Of a stretch of 64,000 nucleotides of DNA, positions 8,479 to 17,677 are shown piece after piece. The DNA lies in contig NZ_VAUP01000031.1 of assembly GCF_005871085.1 (NCBI RefSeq), positions 359,419 to 423,418 of the forward strand, read 5' to 3'. Below the pieces are notes generated by a model. The model saw only the letters and a program-made list of their open reading frames with translations. It searched no databases and was not told where the DNA came from. The position numbers and the translations under genes are program-made. Source of the DNA: Xanthobacter autotrophicus. GTDB lineage: Bacteria; Pseudomonadota; Alphaproteobacteria; Rhizobiales; Xanthobacteraceae. How positions within the stretch are numbered: position 1 is the stretch's first letter; each line of letters begins with the position of its first letter.

Positions 8479-9984
8479 TCACTCGGCGGCGACGGGACCC
8501 GACGGATTCTTCTGCTGCTGGGCGGTCTCGGCCGCCTTCTGGCGGGTTTCGTGCTCGAGCGCCGCGCGCACCCCCGCCCCGTATTCCGGGTGGACCTGCG
8601 CAAACAGCGCGATCTGCCGGTCCGCGATCTCCTGCGGGATGCCATACATGCCCGCCGCAAGGTTGGAGAACAGGCGCGCCCGCTGGCCGGCGTCGAACAG
8701 CTCGAACAACGCTCGCGGCTGGGAAAAGTCGTCATTGCCGATGCGGTGGTTGTAGCGCTCGGCATCGCCGGAGATCTTGAGCGGCGGCTCGGCGTATTTG
8801 GCATCCTCCTTCGCGCCGCTGAACGAGTTGGGCTCGTAATAGGCGTCGGTGCTGCCCGTCAGCTGCGGGAAGAACCGCATGGCGCCGTCCTTGTGATAAT
8901 GGTGGACGGGGCACTTGGGGGCGTTCACCGGCAGGTGCTCGTAATGGGTGCCGATGCGGTGGCGGTGCGCATCCGCGTAAGAGAAGATGCGGGCCTGCAG
9001 CATCTTGTCCGGCGAGAACGAGATGCCGGGCACGATGTTGGACGGCGAGAAGGCCGCCTGCTCGATCTCCGCGAAATAATTCTCCGGATTGCGGTTCAGC
9101 TCCATCACGCCGATGTCGATGGGGGGATACTCGCCGTGGGGCCACACCTTGGTGAGGTCGAACGGATTGTAGGAGGTCTTCTCCGCATCCAGCTCCGGCA
9201 TGATCTGGACCTGCACCTTCCATTTGGGAAAGTCGCCGGCCTCGATGGCGCCGAACAGGTCCTCCTGCGTGGATTCGCGGGTGCGGCCCACCACTTCGGT
9301 GGCCTCGTGGTTGGTCCAGTGCTTGTGGCCCTGCAGTGTCTTGAAGTGGAACTTCACCCAGAACCGCTCGCCGGCCGCGTTGATGAAGGAATAGGTGTGC
9401 GAGCCATAGCCGTTCATGTTCCGCACGCCCACGGGCAGGCCGCGGTCGGAGAACAGGATGGTGACCTGATGCAGGCTCTCCGGCGACAGGGACCAGAAGT
9501 CCCACATGGCGGTGGGCGAGCGCAGGTTGGTCTTGGGGTGCCGCTTCTGGGTGTGGATGAAGTCCGGGAACTTGTAGGGGTCGCGGACGAAGAACACCGG
9601 AGTGTTGTTGCCCACCAGGTCCCAGTTGCCCTCCGGCGTATAGAATTTGAGGGCGAAGCCGCGCACGTCGCGCTCGGCATCCGCCGCGCCCAGCTCGCCG
9701 GCCACGGTGGAGAAGCGGGCGATCATGGGGGTCTGCGCGCCGGGCTGGAGCGCCGCCGCCTTGGTGTATTTCGAGATGTCGCCGGTGATGGTGAGGGTGC
9801 CGTGGGCGCCCCAGCCCTTGGCATGCACCACGCGCTCTGGGATGCGCTCGCGGTTCTGGTGCGCCAGCTTCTCAAGCAGCTGGTAGTCCTGCATCAGCAC
9901 CGGGCCGCGCTCGCCGGCGGTCAGCGAATTCTGGTTGTCGGCGATGGGGTTGCCGGCCGTGGTGGTGAGTGTGGGTCGCGTCAT
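8479..9984 (-). CDS. katA: monofunctional haem catalase
   Basis: This 501-residue small-subunit catalase converts hydrogen peroxide to water and oxygen. The active-site His is H54 in [12 protein letters not shown]. The distal Asn region [12 protein letters not shown] and the proximal haem-ligand motif [14 protein letters not shown] are all present. Length and sequence fit clade 3 catalases. The start is the ATG at 9982-9984, behind an AGGGAG ribosome-binding site; an upstream in-frame start would overlap the promoter. It is divergent from oxyR with 114 bp between, and an OxyR-controlled promoter is likely. It ends in an intrinsic terminator. Confidence 0.97.
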   Translation of the reverse strand: MTRPTLTTTAGNPIADNQNSLTAGERGPVLMQDYQLLEKLAHQNRERIPERVVHAKGWGAHGTLTITGDISKYTKAAALQPGAQTPMIARFSTVAGELGAADAERDVRGFALKFYTPEGNWDLVGNNTPVFFVRDPYKFPDFIHTQKRHPKTNLRSPTAMWDFWSLSPESLHQVTILFSDRGLPVGVRNMNGYGSHTYSFINAAGERFWVKFHFKTLQGHKHWTNHEATEVVGRTRESTQEDLFGAIEAGDFPKWKVQVQIMPELDAEKTSYNPFDLTKVWPHGEYPPIDIGVMELNRNPENYFAEIEQAAFSPSNIVPGISFSPDKMLQARIFSYADAHRHRIGTHYEHLPVNAPKCPVHHYHKDGAMRFFPQLTGSTDAYYEPNSFSGAKEDAKYAEPPLKISGDAERYNHRIGNDDFSQPRALFELFDAGQRARLFSNLAAGMYGIPQEIADRQIALFAQVHPEYGAGVRAALEHETRQKAAETAQQQKNPSGPVAAE

Positions 9985-10079
9985 GAATGGGCTCCCTGAA
10001 AAGGCCCGGAGGGCGAAAATCACGAGCGCAGAATGGGCGCCTCCTGGACTGACTACAAATCAGATTGCGTTCAAAAATC

Positions 10080-10096
10080 GATCAGATAATCTGATC
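10080..10096. promoter_or_regulatory. palindrome in katA-oxyR spacer
   Basis: A perfect 8+1+8 palindrome (GATCAGAT, A, ATCTGATC) ends 3 bp before the oxyR start. A second half-site, ATCAGATT, lies about 30 bp upstream. The position directly at the oxyR start suggests OxyR autorepression and katA activation; that is inference. Confidence 0.6.
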
Positions 10097-10098
10097 AT

Positions 10099-10995
10099 AT
10101 GCTCTCCACCCGTCAACTGCGCTATTTCGATGCCATTGCCCGGCATCGCCATTTTGGCCGGGCGGCGGAAGACTGCGCGGTGACCCAGCCGGCCTTGTCC
10201 ATGCAGATCCGCGAGATGGAGGAGATGCTCGGCGTGCGCCTTTTGGAGCGGGGGCGCGGCGGGGTACGCCTTACCCCGGTGGGGGAAGAGGCCGCCGCCC
10301 GCGCCCGGGGCGTGCTCGCAGCGCTGGCCGACATGGAACGCACCATCCGCGACAGCGGCCGCCTGCTGGAGGGCCGGCTGCGGCTCGGGGTCATCGCCTC
10401 TATCGCCCCCTACCTGCTACCGCGCCTGCTGCCGGAGATGGCGCGGCGCTATCCGGGCCTCGAAATCGCGCTGCGGGAGAGCCAGACCGAGCATCTGGTG
10501 GCGGAACTCGTCCAGGGCGACCTCGACCTCGTCATCTTGAGCCTGCCGGTGGAGCATCCTGCGCTCGACGCCATGGCCCTGTTCGAGGATCGCTTCGTTC
10601 TTGCGGTGCCGGAGGCGTCGGCCGACTTCCCGGGGCCGCAGGCCTCCGCCGACAGCATCCTCGCCGCCGACCTGCTGCTGCTGGAGGACGGCCATTGCCT
10701 GCGCGACCAGGCGCTGAACGTCTGCCACAAGGCGGATGCGCGGCAATTGCGCCGCTTCGGCGCCTCCAGCCTCGCCACCCTGGCGCAGCTGGTGGCGAAC
10801 GGGCAGGGCATCACCCTGCTGCCGGACCTGTTCGTGCGTGCGGAGGGCGGCCGGATGGAGGGGATCCGCCTGCTGCCGTTTCCCGATCCCGTGCCCGCGC
10901 GCACCATCGGCCTGGTCTGGCGCCGCACCCTGCCGTACCGGGAGGACGTGGAGGCGGTGGCGGATATGGTGAAGGCCTGCCGGCCGGGGGTGTGA
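10099..10995 (+). CDS. oxyR: peroxide-sensing LysR-type regulator OxyR
   Basis: This 298-residue LysR-family activator has an N-terminal winged helix-turn-helix (about residues 3-62, RAAEDCAVTQPALSMQI) and a C-terminal sensing domain. The redox pair that defines OxyR is present: C200 and C209 in GHCLRDQALNVC, at almost the same positions as C199/C208 of the E. coli protein. Oxidation to a disulfide would switch the protein on under peroxide stress. It is divergent from katA, the expected target. The ATG at 10099 sits 2 bp after a palindrome, fitting autoregulation. Confidence 0.95.
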   Translation: MLSTRQLRYFDAIARHRHFGRAAEDCAVTQPALSMQIREMEEMLGVRLLERGRGGVRLTPVGEEAAARARGVLAALADMERTIRDSGRLLEGRLRLGVIASIAPYLLPRLLPEMARRYPGLEIALRESQTEHLVAELVQGDLDLVILSLPVEHPALDAMALFEDRFVLAVPEASADFPGPQASADSILAADLLLLEDGHCLRDQALNVCHKADARQLRRFGASSLATLAQLVANGQGITLLPDLFVRAEGGRMEGIRLLPFPDPVPARTIGLVWRRTLPYREDVEAVADMVKACRPGV

Positions 10996-11105
10996 TCAGG
11001 GGGTGAAAACCGGGGGCATGACCCGGCGCGCATGGTCCCGTTGCGCGCCCTGCCTTGCTTTGCCCCGCATTCAAAGCTAAGCCCCGCGCCAGATACGAGG
11101 ACCTC

Positions 11106-12179
11106 ATGGCTCAGGACGGACTTTCCTACCGCGACGCGGGCGTGGACATCGATGCGGGCAACCGCCTGGTCGATCTCATCAAGCCGTTGGTGAAGGCCAC
11201 GGCGCGCCCCGGCGCCGACGCGGACATCGGCGGATTCGGCGGGGTGTTCGACCTGAAGGCGGCCGGCTTTGCCGATCCCCTCCTCATCGCCACCACGGAT
11301 GGCGTGGGCACCAAGCTCAAGATCGCCATCGACACCGGCGTGCACGACACCATCGGCATCGACCTTGTCGCCATGTGCGTGAACGACCTGGTGGTGCAGG
11401 GCGCCGAGCCGCTGCTGTTCCTTGACTATTTCGCCACCGGCCGGCTGGCGCCGGAAGTGGGTGCCCATATCGTCGCCGGCATCGCCCGGGCCTGCAAGGA
11501 CGCCGGCTGCGCCCTCATCGGCGGCGAGACCGCCGAGATGCCGGGCATGTACAAGGATGGCGATTACGACCTCGCCGGCTTCTCCCTTGGCGCGGTGGAA
11601 CGTGGCGACCTGCTGCCCCGCAAGGACGTGGGGCCGGGCGACGTGATCCTGGGCCTCGCCTCCGCCGGGGTGCATTCCAACGGCTATTCGCTGGTGCGCC
11701 GCGTGGTCGAGCGCTCGGGCCTCGCCTGGTCCGACCCCGCGCCGTTCGAGGCGGGCCAGACGCTGGGCGCGGCCCTGCTCACCCCCACCCGGCTCTATGT
11801 GAAGAGCGTGCTGTCGGTGATCCGTTCCACCGGCTCCGTGAAGGCGCTGGCCCACATCACCGGCGGCGGCATCACCGAGAATTTGCCGCGGGTGCTGCCC
11901 AAGGGCACGCTGGCCCGCATCGACCTCACCAACCTCATGGTGCCGCCGGTGTTCCGCTGGCTCGCCACCGTGGGCGCCGTGGCGCCGGAGGAGATGCTGC
12001 GCGCCTTCAACTGCGGCGTCGGCATGGCCGTGGTGGTGCCGGCCGAGGACGAGGAGACCGTGGCCGATGCCTTCGCCGATGCCGGCGAATGCGTCATCCG
12101 CCTCGGCGTCATCGAGCCCGGCGAGGGCGCTCCCCACGTCGCATACGAGGGCTCCACCCATTTCGGATTCGCGTCGTGA
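11106..12179 (+). CDS. purM: phosphoribosylformylglycinamidine cyclo-ligase
   Basis: AIR synthetase, step 5 of purine synthesis: it closes the imidazole ring of FGAM using ATP, in the cytosol. The 357-residue protein starts at the ATG at 11106 ([18 protein letters not shown]) and shows the family motifs [24 protein letters not shown] and [12 protein letters not shown]. Its stop overlaps the purN start in GTGA, so the two are translationally coupled. The purM-purN pairing is the common arrangement. Confidence 0.97.
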   Translation: MAQDGLSYRDAGVDIDAGNRLVDLIKPLVKATARPGADADIGGFGGVFDLKAAGFADPLLIATTDGVGTKLKIAIDTGVHDTIGIDLVAMCVNDLVVQGAEPLLFLDYFATGRLAPEVGAHIVAGIARACKDAGCALIGGETAEMPGMYKDGDYDLAGFSLGAVERGDLLPRKDVGPGDVILGLASAGVHSNGYSLVRRVVERSGLAWSDPAPFEAGQTLGAALLTPTRLYVKSVLSVIRSTGSVKALAHITGGGITENLPRVLPKGTLARIDLTNLMVPPVFRWLATVGAVAPEEMLRAFNCGVGMAVVVPAEDEETVADAFADAGECVIRLGVIEPGEGAPHVAYEGSTHFGFAS

Positions 12180-12844
12180 GCGCAGGGTCGAGCGAGGCGC
12201 CGCGCCGCACCGCGGTCCTCATTTCCGGCCGGGGCTCGAACATGGCGGCCCTGGTGAGCGCGGCCGAGCAGGAGGATTTTCCCGCCGAGATCGCTTTGGT
12301 GCTCTCCAACCGCGCCGATGCGGCCGGGCTGGAGTTTGCCAAGGCGCATGGTGTCCCGACCCTGGTGCTCTCCCACAAGGGCTATTCCGACCGCCTCGCC
12401 TTCGATGCGGCGCTGGATGCGCACCTGAAGGCGGAGGGCATCGAGATCGTCTGCCTCGCCGGCTTCATGCGCCTGCTCACCCCGTGGCTGGTGGAGCGCT
12501 GGCGCAACCGCATGATCAACGTGCACCCCTCGCTCCTGCCGAGCTTCAAGGGCCTGCACACCCATGAGCGGGCGCTTGAGGCGGGGGTGCGGGTGCACGG
12601 CTGCACCGTGCATTTCGTGCGCGCGGAGATGGATGAGGGGCCGATCATCCTGCAAGCCGTGGTCCCCATCGAGCCCGGCGACACGCCGGATGTGCTCGCA
12701 GACCGGGTGCTGGAGCAGGAACACATCATCTACCCCAAGGGCCTGGAACTCCTGGCCGCCGGCCGGCTGACGGTCGTGGACGAGCGGGTCGCCATCGAAG
12801 GCGCCAAGGGCGGTCTTGCTCCGCTGGTGGTGCCGGCGGTGTGA
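12176..12844 (+). CDS. purN: phosphoribosylglycinamide formyltransferase
   Basis: GAR transformylase, step 3 of purine synthesis: it moves a formyl group from 10-formyl-tetrahydrofolate to GAR. The 222-residue protein starts at the GTG at 12176 that overlaps the purM stop; the start is chosen for this overlap. Visible motifs are [10 protein letters not shown] near the N-terminus, LAGFMRLL, and the catalytic region [12 protein letters not shown] with the downstream HGCTVHFV and DEGPII. It is followed by a short spacer and the convergent oxidoreductase. Confidence 0.97.
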   Translation: MSAGSSEAPRRTAVLISGRGSNMAALVSAAEQEDFPAEIALVLSNRADAAGLEFAKAHGVPTLVLSHKGYSDRLAFDAALDAHLKAEGIEIVCLAGFMRLLTPWLVERWRNRMINVHPSLLPSFKGLHTHERALEAGVRVHGCTVHFVRAEMDEGPIILQAVVPIEPGDTPDVLADRVLEQEHIIYPKGLELLAAGRLTVVDERVAIEGAKGGLAPLVVPAV

Positions 12845-12883
12845 GGCGCCCCCTCTCCGAGAGCGGAGAGGGGCTGTTCGAAG

Positions 12884-15004
12884 TCAGTCCTCCAGCTTCT
12901 CCACCCGCACCCGGTTGTCGTGGAATGCCGCGCCGCCCACCGGGGCCACCGGATCGGCGCCCGTCAGCGTGTTGATGCCGCGGCCCTCGCGGTGGGCCCG
13001 TGCCGGCTGGATCTGCTCCGACACCACCACCCCCCGCAGTACGCCGTCGAACAGGCGCGCCTTCAGCACCACGCGCCCGCGCGGGTTTTCCACCGCCACG
13101 AAGTCGCCGGTGACGATGCCCAGCGCCGCCGCGTCCTCCGGATGGATCAGCAGGGAAGGCTCTCCCTCCCGCGCCACGGAGGTGGGGGTCTCGGTGAAGG
13201 AGGAATTGAGGAAATTGCGCGCCGGCGCGGTCACCAGGCGAAACGGGTGCTCGGGCGTCGCCTCCTCGATCACCGCCCAGTGGTCGGGCAGGGACGGCAT
13301 GTCCGCCACCGGGCCGAACTTGGCTGGGGCCGGAAAGCCGAGGTTGGCCCAGTCCACGGCGAAGTGGAAGCGCTTGTCGCGGTGGCCGAAGCCATTGAGG
13401 AAGTGCGCATCCTCGAAGCTCTGCGCCACCTCGATGAAGCGCGCCTTCTCCAGTTCGTCGACGGGCGCGCGGCCGCTCTCGCGCAGGGTCCAGTCGATGA
13501 GGTCGCGCGGGCTCATGGCGAAGCCGGGGTGCTCCGCGCCCAGTCGCTGCGCCAGGGCGGCGATCACCTCATGGTTGGAGCGGCACTCGCCCGGCGGCTC
13601 CACCAGCTTCGGCCCGAGCTGGATGTGGGGGTGCCCGCCCGCCTGGTAGAGGTCTTCATGCTCGGTGAACATGGTGGCGGGCAGCACGATGTCCGCCATC
13701 TGCGCCGTGTCGGTCATGAACTGCTCGTGCACGGCTACGAACAGATCTTCGCGCAGGAAGCCCGCCCGCACCTTGTCCTGTTCCGGGGCGATGGCCACCG
13801 GATTTGTGTTCTGGATGAACAGGGCCTTGACCGGGCCGCCGCCGGCCAGCGCATCCTCCTCCCCCATCAGGATGGGGCCGATGCGGGACTGGTCGAGCTG
13901 GCGGGTTCTGGGATCGAGCTTGTCCAGCCCTTCGATCATCTTCTTGCGCCAGCCATAGGTGCCCGACAGGGAATGCAGCGCCCCGCCGCCCTCATGCTGC
14001 CATGAGCCCGCCACCACGGGTATGGAGGCCACCGCATGCATGTTCAGCGCCCCGTTGCGGGAGCGGGAGAAGCCGTAGCCGATGCGGAAGAAGGCGCGAG
14101 GCGTGGTGCCCACGAGACGCGCATAGGCCTCGATCTCCTCCACCGCGAGCCCGCAGATGGGGGCGGCCCACTCCGGCGCGCGGGTTTTCAGGTGCTCTTC
14201 CAGCGCGGCGCTGTCGCGGGCGTAGCGGTCGAGATAGGCGCGGTCGGCGTGGCCGTCGCGGAACAGCACGTGCATGACCGCGCAGGCCAGCGCCCCATCG
14301 GTGCCGGGCCGGATGAGGAGCGGAATGTCCGCCTGCTCCATGGTGGGGGTGCGATAGACATCCACCACCGCCACCTTCGCCCCGCGGTCCTTGCGGGCGC
14401 GCATGGCGTGGGTCATCACATTGACCTGGGTGGACACCGCATTGGTGCCCCACAGGGTGATGAGGTCGGAGGCCGCCATCTCGCGCGGGTCCACGCCGGC
14501 GATGCGCCCGGCGCCCGCCATGTAGCCGCTCCAGGCCGGGTTCACGCAGATGGTGGCGAAGAAGCGCGAATAGCCCTTGGCATGGGTGAGCCGGTTGATG
14601 CCGTCGCGCATCACCAGACCCATGGTGCCAGCATAATAATAGGGCCAGACCGATTGGGCGCCGTGCGTACGCTCCGCCTCCAGCAGGCGATCGGCGATGC
14701 GGTCGAGGGCCTCGTCCCAGGAGATGCGGGAGAACTGGCCCGAGCCCTTGGGCCCGGTGCGCATCAGCGGATGGGTGAGGCGATCCGCATGGTTCGCCCG
14801 CTCCGCATAGCGGGCCACCTTCGCGCAGATGACGCCTGCGGTGTAGCTCTGCGCCTTGGCCCCGCGCACGCGGCCGATGCGGCCGTCGGGCATCACATCC
14901 ACCTCCAGGGAGCAGGTGGAAGGGCAATCGTGGGGGCAGACGGAGGCGCGCGTCGCGACGGGACGGTCGGTGGCGCGCGCCGTGTTCGGGGCATGCACGT
15001 TCAT
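12884..15004 (-). CDS. molybdopterin-dependent oxidoreductase
   Basis: This 706-residue protein belongs to the molybdopterin-guanine-dinucleotide enzymes of the DMSO reductase superfamily. An N-terminal 4Fe-4S motif is made of C23, C27, C31 and C60. The molybdopterin-binding body and a C-terminal dinucleotide-binding domain (from about residue 600, LVTAPARNFLNSSF) follow. There is no Tat signal, so it is likely cytoplasmic. No partner subunit or chaperone gene is adjacent, and the substrate cannot be predicted. In the position of the usual Mo ligand I see no clear Cys or Sec, so ligation is uncertain. It is convergent with purN and upstream of the TerC gene on the same strand. Confidence 0.9.
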   Translation of the reverse strand: MNVHAPNTARATDRPVATRASVCPHDCPSTCSLEVDVMPDGRIGRVRGAKAQSYTAGVICAKVARYAERANHADRLTHPLMRTGPKGSGQFSRISWDEALDRIADRLLEAERTHGAQSVWPYYYAGTMGLVMRDGINRLTHAKGYSRFFATICVNPAWSGYMAGAGRIAGVDPREMAASDLITLWGTNAVSTQVNVMTHAMRARKDRGAKVAVVDVYRTPTMEQADIPLLIRPGTDGALACAVMHVLFRDGHADRAYLDRYARDSAALEEHLKTRAPEWAAPICGLAVEEIEAYARLVGTTPRAFFRIGYGFSRSRNGALNMHAVASIPVVAGSWQHEGGGALHSLSGTYGWRKKMIEGLDKLDPRTRQLDQSRIGPILMGEEDALAGGGPVKALFIQNTNPVAIAPEQDKVRAGFLREDLFVAVHEQFMTDTAQMADIVLPATMFTEHEDLYQAGGHPHIQLGPKLVEPPGECRSNHEVIAALAQRLGAEHPGFAMSPRDLIDWTLRESGRAPVDELEKARFIEVAQSFEDAHFLNGFGHRDKRFHFAVDWANLGFPAPAKFGPVADMPSLPDHWAVIEEATPEHPFRLVTAPARNFLNSSFTETPTSVAREGEPSLLIHPEDAAALGIVTGDFVAVENPRGRVVLKARLFDGVLRGVVVSEQIQPARAHREGRGINTLTGADPVAPVGGAAFHDNRVRVEKLED

Positions 15005-15070
15005 GGGCGCAGAATAAAGGGGGGGACGGTCGCCGTCGCCCCCCTTTTCAAGTCGGCTTCTGTGTCGGCG

Positions 15071-15811
15071 TCAGGCGCCGTGCCCGGCTTCCGCCGTGGC
15101 ACGTGCCCGGTTGCGCAGGATGTAGCCCGTGGCCACCACCACCACCGCGCCGATGACGCTCGCCACATAATGGGGCAGTGCCGCCGGATGCATGCCGTGG
15201 TCATCCACTTTCACCAGCGAGGGGTCGATCTGCTGGAGGGCGTTGAGGGACATCACGTCGCCCACCAGCATCTCGCCGGCGATCCAGCCCAGCAGCGCCG
15301 CACCGGCCCAGATCAGGATGGGGAAGCGGGTGAGCAGCCGCAGCAGCAGCTGCGAGCCGAACACGATGAGCGGGATGGTCAGCAGCAGCCCGAACACGAA
15401 CAATTCCCAGTGGCCGCGCGCGGCGGCGGCGATGGCCACCACATTGTCGAGGCTCATGACCGCGTCGGCGATGGCGATGGTGCGCACCGCCTTCCACAGG
15501 CTGTCGGAGGCGGCCACCTCGTGGCTGTCGCCGTCATTGTCGGTGACCAGCTTGATGGCGATCCAGAACAGCAGCAGGCCGCCCACCACCTTCAGGAAGG
15601 GCACGCCGAGCAGCACGGTGACGGCGAGGGCGAACAGGATGCGCAGCGCCACGGCCGCGCCTGCGCCCAAAAGGATGCCCCATTTGCGTTGCGCAGGCGG
15701 CAGCGACCGGCAGGCCAGCGCAATGACGACCGCATTGTCGCCGGACAGCAGCAGATCAATCCAGATGATCTGCAGAAGCGAGACCCAGAAGGTGGGCGCG
15801 GTAAAATCCAT
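15071..15811 (-). CDS. TerC/YjbE-family membrane protein, probable metal exporter
   Basis: This 246-residue integral membrane protein has about seven hydrophobic segments. The two acidic family motifs are LSGDNAVVIAL (near residue 24) and DAVMSLDNVVAIA (near 125), which are proposed to form the metal path; many TerC/YkoY homologues export Mn(II). I chose the ATG at 15809-15811, which has a GGAG six bases upstream; an ATG at 15823 would add four residues. Upstream lie a palindrome, an intrinsic terminator and a short ORF resembling the N-terminus of this same protein, which suggests regulation by transcript leader or a duplication remnant. Substrate is inferred from the family only. Confidence 0.9.
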   Translation of the reverse strand: MDFTAPTFWVSLLQIIWIDLLLSGDNAVVIALACRSLPPAQRKWGILLGAGAAVALRILFALAVTVLLGVPFLKVVGGLLLFWIAIKLVTDNDGDSHEVAASDSLWKAVRTIAIADAVMSLDNVVAIAAAARGHWELFVFGLLLTIPLIVFGSQLLLRLLTRFPILIWAGAALLGWIAGEMLVGDVMSLNALQQIDPSLVKVDDHGMHPAALPHYVASVIGAVVVVATGYILRNRARATAEAGHGA

Positions 15812-15900
15812 CATCTGCTCCATGCTGCGCGGCAGGCCCCCACGCGCCGCAACACGGGTGCGTGTCCCATTCCTGAGCGGAAGTCGAGGCAAACTTTTAA

Positions 15901-15917
15901 AATGACGTTACGTCATT
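15901..15917. promoter_or_regulatory. palindrome upstream of terC-family gene
   Basis: AATGACG, TTA, CGTCATT is a 7+3+7 inverted repeat in an AT-rich patch, 90 bp before the TerC start. The core TGACGTTACG recurs in the same orientation at 16171-16180, upstream of the TerC-like short ORF. It may be an operator shared by both. Confidence 0.5.
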
Positions 15918-16092
15918 GTGGGGTCAAGAAAAAGGGGCCGCGAAGGCCCCCGGATTGCCGCTGCCGGCCCAAGGCCGCCACACCGGCAGCCGAGCGCGAC
16001 GCCAGCGCGACCATTCCCGAGCCCGACAGGCGCACGGTGTTCCATAGGATCTGAAGCAGCACGAGCCACGGCATTGGTGAATCGAGCGACAT
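15913..16092 (-). pseudogene. TerC-like N-terminal fragment or leader ORF
   Basis: This 59-codon frame starts at an ATG (16090-16092) behind GGGGTGGG. Its first 40 residues align without start offset to the TerC protein just downstream: PWLVLLQILW matches FWVSLLQIIW, then RLSGSG matches LLSGDN and ALASRS matches ALACRS. The acidic SGDN motif is lost (SGSG) and similarity stops after about 35 residues. An intrinsic terminator lies inside the 3' end of the frame. It could be the remnant of a tandem terC duplication, or a translated leader controlling terC. I favour a remnant, but the good ribosome-binding site keeps both open. Confidence 0.55.
15929..15951 (-). terminator. intrinsic terminator in terC leader
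   Basis: On the minus strand GGGGCC, a five-base loop and GGCCCC are followed by TTTTT. It lies inside the 3' end of the TerC-like short ORF and upstream of the TerC palindrome and gene, so it could act as an attenuator or simply end the upstream transcript. Confidence 0.75.
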
Positions 16093-16095
16093 TTT

Positions 16096-16165
16096 ACCCA
16101 CCCCGGGCCTTTTGGTTCCCCCGCGTTCTGCGGGTGGTATTCTGCGTCTTGTGCGCCGTATTATG
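16096..16165 (-). ncRNA. candidate structured leader RNA
   Basis: On the minus strand the 70 bases before the TerC-like ORF hold a 5-bp perfect hairpin (CCCGC/GCGGG, 16120-16134) followed by GGGGGAACC and then GGGGTGGG just before the ATG. A CCACCC stretch 5' of the hairpin could pair with the ribosome-binding region. Metal-responsive riboswitches (yybP-ykoY) and a TerC-associated RNA motif are known upstream of TerC genes; I cannot match this to either by eye. Confidence 0.35.
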
Positions 16166-16217
16166 GATTTTGACGTTACGCTAACCTGTCCTTAGGTCCG
16201 GTCTCAAGTAAAACCGG

Positions 16218-16254
16218 ATGACGCAGCGCATCATTCGATGGCGCGCTGCGTCAT
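16218..16254 (-). terminator. hairpin downstream of ndk
   Basis: A perfect 12-bp stem (ATGACGCAGCGC and its complement) with a 13-base loop lies 60 bp beyond the ndk stop. On the minus strand it is followed by CCGGTTTT, a weak T-run. It is a plausible ndk terminator; a second hairpin at about 16278-16307 lies between them. Confidence 0.55.
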
Positions 16255-16314
16255 TCCCGCCTGTTACCGCTTCAGGGGGCCGGAGATGCCGAGGCATCGC
16301 CGGAGCCTGAACGT

Positions 16315-16737
16315 TCAGCCGACGATTTCGTTGCCGGCGAAGAACTGGGCGATTTCCACCGCCGCGTTCTCGACGCTGTCGGAGCCGTGGGCGGAGTTCG
16401 CCTCGATGGACTCGGCGAACAGCTTGCGGATGGTGCCCTCGGCCGCATTGGCCGGGTTGGTGGCGCCCATCACTTCGCGATACTTGGCGACGGCGTTCTC
16501 GGCTTCGAGGACCTGCACCACCACCGGGCCCGAGGTCATGAAGGACACGAGGTCGCCGAAGAAGGGACGCGCGCTATGCACGGCGTAGAAGGTCTCGGCC
16601 TGGGCCTTGGTCATCAGGATGCGCTTCTGGGCGACGATGCGCAGGCCAGCGGTCTCGATGACGGCATTCACGGCGCCGGTGAGGTTCCGACGCGTGGCGT
16701 CGGGCTTGATGATCGAGAAGGTGCGCTCGATCGCCAT
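16315..16737 (-). CDS. ndk: nucleoside diphosphate kinase
   Basis: This 140-residue enzyme equilibrates nucleoside tri- and diphosphates in the cytosol through a phospho-histidine. The catalytic residue is H117 in NSAHGSDS. The N-terminal [14 protein letters not shown] and the nucleotide-contact region ARPFFGDLV are typical, and length matches the family. The start is the ATG at 16735-16737. It is downstream of the TetR gene on the same strand, with its own spacer. Confidence 0.97.
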   Translation of the reverse strand: MAIERTFSIIKPDATRRNLTGAVNAVIETAGLRIVAQKRILMTKAQAETFYAVHSARPFFGDLVSFMTSGPVVVQVLEAENAVAKYREVMGATNPANAAEGTIRKLFAESIEANSAHGSDSVENAAVEIAQFFAGNEIVG

Positions 16738-16858
16738 GGGGGACCGTCCTGTCTGTTGCTGGTGGAATGGGATGCCGCGGCGTCCGCGGATGGCGCGGCT
16801 CTTAGCAGCCGGCGCCTGAAGGAGCAAGGGAAGGCCTGTCGAAGTGGTATTAGGATGC

Positions 16859-17518
16859 CTAAGCCTGTCCCAGCACCCCGTCGATGGCCCGCTCCACCGC
16901 TTCAGTCGCATCGAACGCCACCGGCACGCCGAGCACGCGCGGCCAGAACAGGGGCTCCTTGATGGCGCCGAGAAACTGCGCCGCCATGAGCTGCGGATCG
17001 CGCCCCGTCGGCAGCCGGCCCTCGGCGACGAGGGCGGCGAGATAGGCGGCGAGCCCCTTCACCGCCGGCTCCTTGCCGGCCGCGAAATAGGCCTTGGACA
17101 GCTCGGGAAAGCGTGGCGCCTCGGCGATGACGAGGCGAAGCAGCGGGATCACGTCGGGCCGCGCCCAGTGCTCGGTCAGCCGGGCCACATAGGCCCGCAG
17201 CACGGCGCGCGGGTCGCCCGTGGCTTCGCTGGGGATGAGCGGCGCACGGGTGAAGTGGGACCAGGCCTCGTCGATCACCGCGCCGAACAGGTCGGCCTTG
17301 CCGGGAAAGTGCTGGTAGAGCGTGCGCTTGGACACCGGCGCGGCGGCGGCCACAGCGTCCATGGAGGTCCCCTCGTAGCCCTTTTCCAGAAACAGGCGGC
17401 GCGCCGCCGCGCGGATGCGAGCGGTGGTGCCGCGCGTATCGCGGCGCGGCCTGGTCGCGGTGTCGGCGGCAGGCGGGGGAGCCTCGGGGGCAGGGGGCGG
17501 CGACGCTGATGAAGACAT
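16859..17518 (-). CDS. TetR/AcrR family transcriptional regulator
   Basis: This 219-residue regulator begins with a Pro/Ala-rich tail of about 40 residues. The TetR helix-turn-helix follows (about residues 30-76: [20 protein letters not shown], then [17 protein letters not shown]), then a C-terminal ligand-binding domain of the AefR-like C-terminal type. I chose the ATG at 17516-17518. An ATG at 17587 would leave no room for a leader, because the probable operator is at 17595-17619. It is divergent from the aldo/keto reductase, which it probably represses together with itself. Confidence 0.88.
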   Translation of the reverse strand: MSSSASPPPAPEAPPPAADTATRPRRDTRGTTARIRAAARRLFLEKGYEGTSMDAVAAAAPVSKRTLYQHFPGKADLFGAVIDEAWSHFTRAPLIPSEATGDPRAVLRAYVARLTEHWARPDVIPLLRLVIAEAPRFPELSKAYFAAGKEPAVKGLAAYLAALVAEGRLPTGRDPQLMAAQFLGAIKEPLFWPRVLGVPVAFDATEAVERAIDGVLGQA

Positions 17519-17586
17519 GGGCGGAACCGGCTTGGACGGGACAGGTTTCAACAGGGCAGGCTTGAGCGACGCAGGGTTGCGGCTCA

Positions 17587-17619
17587 TTGACAAGTGTAAA
17601 CGGTACAGTGTAGTTTACA
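17587..17619 (+). promoter_or_regulatory. promoter and operator of tetR/aldo-keto reductase pair
   Basis: TGTAAAC at 17595-17601 and GTTTACA at 17613-17619 form a perfect 7-bp inverted repeat with 11 bp between. It overlaps a TTGACA -35 element (17587-17592) facing the reductase gene. It is AT-rich against a GC-rich background and lies in the divergent spacer, as expected for a TetR operator. Confidence 0.75.
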
Positions 17620-17677
17620 TTCACGGCCAGCGCACGTCGCGCCGTTTGCGATCCCTCTCATCTTCATGAGGTCCCCC

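Noticed and set aside
10449..12161. Long minus-strand frame opposite oxyR and purM
   Set aside because: It is the antisense of two well-identified genes and has His/Gly/Arg-rich composition with no domain.
14036..16054. Long plus-strand frame opposite the molybdopterin and TerC genes
   Set aside because: It is antisense of two recognised genes; composition is His/Gln/Arg/Gly-rich and it crosses gene boundaries.
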